This document shows, piece after piece, positions 1 through 3,874 of a DNA stretch of 5,220 bases. This DNA comes from Susulua sp964590995 (GTDB lineage Bacteria > Omnitrophota > Gorgyraeia > Duberdicusellales > 4484-171): positions 1-5,220 of the forward strand of contig CAZPYY010000064.1 of NCBI GenBank assembly GCA_964590995.1, given 5' to 3'. The notes beneath the pieces were generated by a model, which searched no databases, was not told the DNA's origin, and saw only the letters and a list, made by a program, of their open reading frames with translations. The stretch's first letter is position 1. Every line of letters begins with the position of its first letter. The position numbers and the translations under genes are program-made.

Positions 1-383
1 TTCCGATAGTTCTTAAGGGTGAGTCAAAGCAGGTTAAGGAAGAAAGCGGAACTCTAGAGCAGATTCTAAGAGAATTAGAGGTAGAAGGTCTTCCCTTAGA
101 TGTTCCGGAAAAAATTGAAGTGGATATTTCGGAGTTAACAATTGGCCACTCTCTACATGTTTCTGATTTGACTATTCCTGTTAATATAGCAGTTGTAACT
201 GAATCCGGAGCAACAGTAGTTACAGCTTTGGCTAAGGTGGAAGAGCCTGAAGAAGAAGTTCTAGCTGAGGAAGAGGCGCCTACAGAACCAGAAGTTATTA
301 AGGAGAAGAAGGAAGGAGCACCAGGAGAGGAAGCCAGTAAGGAAGAAGAACCTAAGAAAGAAGAGAAAGAGAAAAAAGAATAG
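1..383 (+). CDS. rplY: 50S ribosomal protein L25 / general stress protein CTC family (C-terminal part, 5' end outside window)
   Basis: The reading frame is open from base 3 to the TAG at 381-383, giving 126 visible residues; the N-terminal 5S-rRNA-binding domain lies upstream of the window. The visible part is the second, beta-rich TL5/CTC domain. It shows the family pattern P-I-V-L-K-G-E near the start, then LEVEGLPLDVPEKIEVDIS and IGHSLHVSDL. L25/TL5 proteins bind 5S rRNA in the central protuberance of the 50S subunit. After ALAKV the domain ends and a 47-residue tail follows (bases 240-380) with 21 Glu and 9 Lys. The tail is low-complexity and probably disordered. Many CTC-type L25 proteins end in an acidic tail, but this one is long and turns Lys/Glu-mixed. 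The gene is followed 25 bases later by pth, a very common L25-Pth pairing. The family call is firm; the full length cannot be judged. Confidence 0.93.
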   Translation, partial: PIVLKGESKQVKEESGTLEQILRELEVEGLPLDVPEKIEVDISELTIGHSLHVSDLTIPVNIAVVTESGATVVTALAKVEEPEEEVLAEEEAPTEPEVIKEKKEGAPGEEASKEEEPKKEEKEKKE

Positions 384-408
384 AAGAGTAATCGTAATTG
401 GGAAGAGA

Positions 409-978
409 GTGAGAATTATCTTTGGTTTGGGCAACCCCGGCCAGCAATATAAGAATAATCGGCATAATGTTGGTTATAAAGTTCTTGAGAGCTTAGCAAA
501 CAATCAAAACTTAGAGTTCAAGAGAAGTTTTAGAACATCTTCTTACATCGCCAAGAAGAAAGATCCTCGAGGTTGGGTTTTTCTTGTCAAGCCCCGTACT
601 TTCATGAACAATTCGGGGTTGTGTGTGAGGAAGGTTTTAAATAAGTATAAGGTTAATCTTTCAGATGTTTTGATAATTTATGATGATACCGACTTGCCTC
701 TAGGCAAAATTAGGTTTAGGGCTGGAGGTTCTTGTGCTGGACATCGAGGTATAGCTTCGATAGTATCAGCCTTAGAGAGCGAAGAGGTTAATAGGTTAAG
801 GGTAGGTATTGGCAGCTCGCAAGGTCAAGAGTTATCTGACTACGTTCTTTCTGATTTTTCCAAAACAGAAAGAGAGATTTTAGATAGCACTATCCAGGAG
901 GCAGCATCAGCATCCTTGGATTGGGTTAATGAAGGAATTGATTTTTCGATGCAAAAATATAATAGACGAGGAGGATAA
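409..978 (+). CDS. pth: Peptidyl-tRNA hydrolase (Pth, bacterial type)
   Basis: This cytosolic enzyme cleaves the ester bond of peptidyl-tRNAs that drop off the ribosome, so that the tRNA is recycled. The 189-residue length is normal for the family. It opens with FGLGNPGQQY, followed by RHNVGY with the catalytic His at residue 19 and Asn9 equivalent to E. coli Asn10. The motif TFMNNSG at 64-70 supplies the Met66/Asn67 pair. YDDTDLPLGKIRFR at 91-104 carries Asp92, equivalent to E. coli Asp93. RLRVGIG lies at 129-135. One oddity is that the usual GGHNG motif reads AGHRG (residues 110-114), so the Asn equivalent to E. coli Asn114 is Arg113. The start is GTG at 409, because translation from there gives the normal N-terminus. 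It is preceded by a purine-rich GGGAAGAGA at 400-408, which is a weak Shine-Dalgarno sequence lying almost against the start codon. The end of the gene contains the rpsF ribosome binding site. Confidence 0.97.
   Translation: MRIIFGLGNPGQQYKNNRHNVGYKVLESLANNQNLEFKRSFRTSSYIAKKKDPRGWVFLVKPRTFMNNSGLCVRKVLNKYKVNLSDVLIIYDDTDLPLGKIRFRAGGSCAGHRGIASIVSALESEEVNRLRVGIGSSQGQELSDYVLSDFSKTEREILDSTIQEAASASLDWVNEGIDFSMQKYNRRGG
968..974 (+). promoter_or_regulatory. Ribosome binding site for rpsF, inside the pth tail
   Basis: GAGGAGG is a strong Shine-Dalgarno match six bases before the GTG at 981. It lies within the last codons of pth (encoding Arg-Arg-Gly-Gly), so ribosomes finishing pth expose it. It supports GTG 981 as the S6 start rather than the internal ATG at 1002. 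Confidence 0.85.
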
Positions 979-980
979 TA

Positions 981-1319
981 GTGGACAGAGATTACGAGAA
1001 CATGATTATTTTAAAGCCAGATTTGGACGATCAGGAAAGAGAAGAAATCTTCGATAAGATTTCCAAGCGAATCAAGGATTTGAATGGAGAGGTCTTAGCT
1101 TCTAAGGTATGGGCTAAGGAGAGAAAATTCTATTATTTCCTACGCTCAAGGGGTGCTGAGAAGAAGAAATATTATAAAGGTTGTTATTGGCTTATTAATT
1201 TTACCCTAGATATAGAAAAGCTGCCCGACTTAAAAGAGACGATAAGGTTAGAAGAGAGAATTTTAAGGAATCTTATCGTAAGCCAAGAGGGCAAGGTTAA
1301 ATCCGGACTTACTAGTTAA
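981..1319 (+). CDS. rpsF: 30S ribosomal protein S6
   Basis: S6 binds the 30S platform as a partner of S18, which is encoded two genes downstream. The 112-residue protein starts with the family pattern YENMIILKPDLDDQEREEI (residues 5-23) and continues to LNGEVLASKVW (34-44), matching the ferredoxin-like S6 fold. It ends with the conserved RLEERILRNLIV helix and strand (89-100) and a short polar tail. The middle is unusual: the common W-G-K-R-R-L-A-Y-P-I segment reads W-A-K-E-R-K-F-Y-Y-F-L, and it is followed by a longer, basic connection (RSRGAEKKKYYKG, 55-67) before the strand CYWLINF. The start is GTG at 981, two bases after the pth stop, with a strong ribosome binding site. The family identity rests on both ends and the gene order; the central segment suggests a lineage-specific variant. 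Confidence 0.95.
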   Translation: MDRDYENMIILKPDLDDQEREEIFDKISKRIKDLNGEVLASKVWAKERKFYYFLRSRGAEKKKYYKGCYWLINFTLDIEKLPDLKETIRLEERILRNLIVSQEGKVKSGLTS

Positions 1320-1327
1320 GCTTAGTC

Positions 1328-1335
1328 AGGGAGGT
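1328..1335 (+). promoter_or_regulatory. Ribosome binding site for ssb
   Basis: AGGGAGGT lies in the 20-base gap between rpsF and ssb, four bases before the ATG at 1340. It is a strong Shine-Dalgarno match with slightly short spacing. No promoter or hairpin is visible in this gap. Confidence 0.8.
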
Positions 1336-1339
1336 AAAA

Positions 1340-1765
1340 ATGGTTAATTTAAACAAGGTATTTTTAGTTGGGAATTTGACTAGAGACCCGGAGTTAAGGT
1401 ATACACCCCAGGGGACAGCCGTAACCACTCTAAGAATAGCTGCTAATAGATCATTTAAAGGTAAAGACGGACAGGTGCAAAAGGATACTTGTTTCGTTAA
1501 TATCGTTGTTTGGTCTCAGATGGCTGAAGTTTGCAATCAATATTTGCAAAAGGGAAGGCAAGTCTTTGTAGAAGGAAGGCTTCAGTCTCGCTCTTGGCAA
1601 AATAACGAAGGTAAAAATAGAAGTGTTTTAGAAGTAGTGGCTACAAGAGTGCAATTTATGCCTCAAGGCCAAAGACAGGAGTCTCGTGCAGTAGACTTAG
1701 GGGAAGAGCCAATAGAGCCTTTAAATTTAGCGAGTAATGGTGAGAAATCAGGAGAGGCGATTTAA
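1340..1765 (+). CDS. ssb: Single-stranded DNA-binding protein (SSB)
   Basis: SSB coats single-stranded DNA at replication forks and repair sites. The 141-residue protein has one OB-fold domain at about residues 1-108. It begins with NKVFLVGNLTRDPELRYTPQG (5-25), followed by CFVNIVVW (51-58), YLQKGRQVFVEGRL (68-81) and a final strand with VLEVVATRVQFM. Trp58 and Trp86 sit where aromatic residues that stack on DNA bases occur in E. coli SSB. The C-terminal region is short (about 33 residues) and ends GEKSGEAI. The usual acidic tip of the D-D-D-I-P-F type, which docks partner proteins, is absent; the only acidic patch is DLGEEPIE at 119-126. The stop is one base before the rpsR start, and the last codons carry the rpsR ribosome binding site. 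The location between S6 and S18 genes is the classic one for chromosomal ssb. Confidence 0.96.
   Translation: MVNLNKVFLVGNLTRDPELRYTPQGTAVTTLRIAANRSFKGKDGQVQKDTCFVNIVVWSQMAEVCNQYLQKGRQVFVEGRLQSRSWQNNEGKNRSVLEVVATRVQFMPQGQRQESRAVDLGEEPIEPLNLASNGEKSGEAI
1750..1757 (+). promoter_or_regulatory. Ribosome binding site for rpsR, inside ssb
   Basis: AGGAGAGG lies nine bases before the ATG at 1767 and overlaps the last codons of ssb. It decides the S18 start: the in-frame ATG at 1737 would add ten residues but has only A/T-rich sequence without a Shine-Dalgarno match in front of it. The placement suggests translational coupling between ssb and rpsR. Confidence 0.8.
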
Positions 1766-1766
1766 A

Positions 1767-2042
1767 ATGTTTAACAAAAGGAAGTCAAAAGATGCTAAAA
1801 CTAAAAGAGCTCCTAGAGGAGGAGGCATTAGGGTTAAGAAGGATTGTGTTTTCTGTAAGAATGATGTAGAGATTGACTACAAGAATTTAGAACTCCTTAC
1901 CCGCTATGTATCTTCGCGTGGAAAGATTCTTTCTCGGCGCATCAGTGGTAATTGTGCCAAGCATCAGAGAAAGGTATCTCGAGAGATTAAACGGGCAAGG
2001 TTTCTTAATTTGATTGCATACACAGGAAGAGTTTTTTCTTAA
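1767..2042 (+). CDS. rpsR: 30S ribosomal protein S18, cysteine-containing form
   Basis: S18 binds the 30S platform next to S6. From ATG 1767 the protein has 91 residues, with a basic N-terminal extension (about residues 1-25, rich in Lys and Arg). The conserved core follows: CVFCKNDVEIDYKN (27-40), RYVSSRGKILSRRISGNC (46-63) and AKHQRKVSREIKRARFLNLI (64-83). Cys27, Cys30, Cys63 and His66 are arranged as in the S18 variants proposed to hold a zinc ion (C-x2-C ... C-x2-H). Zinc binding is inferred from the pattern. A longer reading from ATG 1737 overlaps ssb and is rejected because it lacks a ribosome binding site and adds non-family residues. The gene follows ssb by one base and is followed by rplI after 23 bases. 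Confidence 0.95.
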   Translation: MFNKRKSKDAKTKRAPRGGGIRVKKDCVFCKNDVEIDYKNLELLTRYVSSRGKILSRRISGNCAKHQRKVSREIKRARFLNLIAYTGRVFS

Positions 2043-2050
2043 TTCTTAAT

Positions 2051-2058
2051 AAGGAGGT
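2051..2058 (+). promoter_or_regulatory. Ribosome binding site for rplI
   Basis: AAGGAGGT is a near-perfect Shine-Dalgarno sequence seven bases before the GTG at 2066. It lies in the 23-base gap after rpsR and supports GTG as the L9 start. Confidence 0.85.
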
Positions 2059-2065
2059 ATAGAAA

Positions 2066-2509
2066 GTGCAGGTAATTCTTCTTAAAGATTTAAAGAAGCT
2101 GGGTAGGGAGGGGGATGCCGTAGAGGTTAAAGATGGTTATGCCCGTAATTACCTTATTCCTCAACGATTAGCCCTTGTTGCCACAAAGGGGAATTTTAAG
2201 CGGCTTGAGGAGATAAAAAGAGTTAAGGCTAAGATAGAAGAGAGCAAAAAGCAGGATTTCTCAAAGATAAAGGAGAAAATCGAAAAGATCTCTTTAACCG
2301 TCACTGCTGAAGCTAAGGACGACGAAGAGCTTTATGGGGCTATTAACGAAGCCCAGATTTTAAAGCTTCTGCACTCTGAAGGCATAGAGTTAGAAAAAGA
2401 TTCTGTAGTTTTAGATGAGCCAATAAAGAAACTAGGAGTTTACAATTTAAAGGTAAATGTATACTTGGGAGTAGAAGCAACTTTGCGTGTTTGGGTTGTG
2501 AAAAAATAA
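2066..2509 (+). CDS. rplI: 50S ribosomal protein L9
   Basis: L9 is a two-domain protein that binds 23S rRNA at the base of the L1 stalk and reaches out from the ribosome. The 147-residue length is typical. The N-terminal rRNA-binding domain (about 1-50) shows MQVILLKDLKKLGREGD and the family signature VKDGYARNYLIPQRLA (21-36). A charged connecting helix runs from about 41 to 75, rich in Lys and Glu. The C-terminal domain (about 76-147) contains DDEELYGAINEAQIL, with the conserved L-Y-G-[AS]-[IV] turn, and ends with a V-N-V-Y-L-G-V-E-A type strand. The GTG start is set by the strong ribosome binding site and by the normal L9 N-terminus. The gene sits between rpsR and dnaB, its usual position. 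Confidence 0.97.
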   Translation: MQVILLKDLKKLGREGDAVEVKDGYARNYLIPQRLALVATKGNFKRLEEIKRVKAKIEESKKQDFSKIKEKIEKISLTVTAEAKDDEELYGAINEAQILKLLHSEGIELEKDSVVLDEPIKKLGVYNLKVNVYLGVEATLRVWVVKK

Positions 2510-2519
2510 TCATACCCTA

Positions 2520-3872
2520 ATGAGCGTAGATAGCCCTATCAAACACTTGGATAAAATCCCACCCCAGAATATCGAAGCAGAAATGGCTACTCTGGGCGCA
2601 ATGCTAATTGACGAAAAGGTCATAGCAGAAATCCTTGAGTTTGTCGATGAGGTATCATTCTATAAAGAGGAACACCAGGTAATTTTCAAAACCATTGTTT
2701 CCCTTTTTGATGCTCGGAAAAAAGTCGACATCTTAACGGTCTCAGAAGCCTTAAGCAAAAAGAGATTACTCGAGAAAGCTGGCGGCAGTGTTTATTTAAC
2801 TACCTTAGCCGATTTTGTTCCTACCTCTGCCAATGCTTCCCATTATGCCCGTATTGTTAAAGAAAAAGAAATTCTGCGTTCTTTGATAGGGAGCGCTAAC
2901 GAAATCGCAGCTTCGGTGTATAAGGAGCAGGAAGAAGTTAGCAGTATCTTAGATAAAGCCGAAAAACTTATTTTTGAAATAAGCGACCGTCGCGTAGAAG
3001 GCAGTTACGTTCATATAAAGGATATTATTAAGGATGGTATTGAGCTTATCGAGTCTCTTTATCATAAAAAGTCGCGAGTAACCGGAATACCTACTGGATT
3101 TAAGGATTTCGACTTAAAGACTGCTGGTTTGCAAAAGGGTGATTTAATAATTGCTGCTGGTAGGCCTTCAATGGGTAAAAGTGCTTTTGTTACTTCTATT
3201 GCTGGTTTCGTGGCGGTAGAGGAGAAGATACCGGTAGCTATTTTTAGCCTAGAAATGTCTAAGGAGCAACTTATACAACGTTTCTTATGCGCACAGGCTA
3301 AGGTTGAGATTAACCGGGTTAGAACTGGTTTTCTTGCTCCTTCAGAATGGCCGGTTTTAACTAATGCTGCTGGAAAGTTATCTGAGGCCCCTATTTATAT
3401 TGATGACACTCCAGCCTTGAATATTTTTGAAATAAGATCAAAGGCAAGGCGCTTAAAGGCCCATCATAACATTCAACTTATCCTCATAGACTACTTACAG
3501 TTAATTAGAGGTATGCGTCGAGGTGATAATCGGCAACAGGAGATATCAGATATCTCTCAAAGCCTAAAAGCCTTGGCTAAAGAGTTGAGCGTTCCAGTAA
3601 TTGCTGTGAGCCAGCTATCAAGAGCTGTTGAATTACGAGAGGGCCACCGTCCTAAATTATCAGATTTAAGGGAGTCTGGGGCAATCGAACAAGACTCAGA
3701 CGTAGTTGTTCTTTTATTTAGAGAAGAGTATTATAAGCCTACCGATGAAAACAGGGGTATAGCTGATGTTATCATCGCTAAACAGAGAAATGGTCCGGTA
3801 GGGACTATTAAGTTGACTTTCTTGAAGGAATATACTAAATTTGCCGATATGGCCAGGGAAAAGGAGGATTGA
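2520..3872 (+). CDS. dnaB: Replicative DNA helicase DnaB
   Basis: DnaB is the hexameric 5'-to-3' helicase that unwinds DNA ahead of the replication fork. The 450-residue length is normal and there is no intein. The N-terminal domain spans about 10-112 (IPPQNIEAEMATLGAMLIDE, then KAGGSVYLTTLADFVPTSAN). A linker helix follows, and the RecA-like ATPase domain runs from about 181 to the end. Walker A is GRPSMGKSA at 214-222 with Lys220; IFSLEMS at 241-247 supplies the likely catalytic Glu245. Walker B is ILIDYLQLI at 321-329 with Asp324. SQLSR (364-368), SDLRESGAIEQDSD (381-394) and KQRNGP (421-426, the arginine-finger region) complete the signature motifs. ATG 2520 lies ten bases after the rplI stop and is the first possible start, since an in-frame stop is at 2499. 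No Shine-Dalgarno sequence precedes it. A TTG at 2547 is an alternative, also without one. The last codons carry the bamA ribosome binding site. Confidence 0.98.
   Translation: MSVDSPIKHLDKIPPQNIEAEMATLGAMLIDEKVIAEILEFVDEVSFYKEEHQVIFKTIVSLFDARKKVDILTVSEALSKKRLLEKAGGSVYLTTLADFVPTSANASHYARIVKEKEILRSLIGSANEIAASVYKEQEEVSSILDKAEKLIFEISDRRVEGSYVHIKDIIKDGIELIESLYHKKSRVTGIPTGFKDFDLKTAGLQKGDLIIAAGRPSMGKSAFVTSIAGFVAVEEKIPVAIFSLEMSKEQLIQRFLCAQAKVEINRVRTGFLAPSEWPVLTNAAGKLSEAPIYIDDTPALNIFEIRSKARRLKAHHNIQLILIDYLQLIRGMRRGDNRQQEISDISQSLKALAKELSVPVIAVSQLSRAVELREGHRPKLSDLRESGAIEQDSDVVVLLFREEYYKPTDENRGIADVIIAKQRNGPVGTIKLTFLKEYTKFADMAREKED
3861..3869 (+). promoter_or_regulatory. Ribosome binding site for bamA, inside the dnaB tail
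   Basis: AAGGAGGAT is a strong Shine-Dalgarno match in the last three codons of dnaB. The GGAGG core ends seven bases before the TTG at 3875. It favours that TTG over the in-frame ATG at 3905, which is 37 bases beyond the core and has only A/T-rich sequence in front of it. The arrangement couples bamA translation to dnaB. Confidence 0.8.
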
Positions 3873-3874
3873 CT

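Noticed and set aside
384..408. Possible promoter or terminator in the rplY-pth gap
   Set aside because: The gap is only 25 bases, shows no -35/-10 pair and no hairpin, and fits read-through within one operon.
1737..1766. Ten-residue upstream extension of S18 from ATG 1737
   Set aside because: The extra residues overlap ssb and have no ribosome binding site ahead of them, while ATG 1767 has AGGAGAGG at good spacing and gives a normal S18 N-terminus.
3540..3556. Perfect 8-base inverted repeat (GAGATATC-A-GATATCTC) inside dnaB
   Set aside because: It encodes the E-I-S-D-I-S stretch that is typical of DnaB proteins, so the symmetry follows from the protein sequence; the one-base centre makes a poor hairpin and it is not at an intergenic position.
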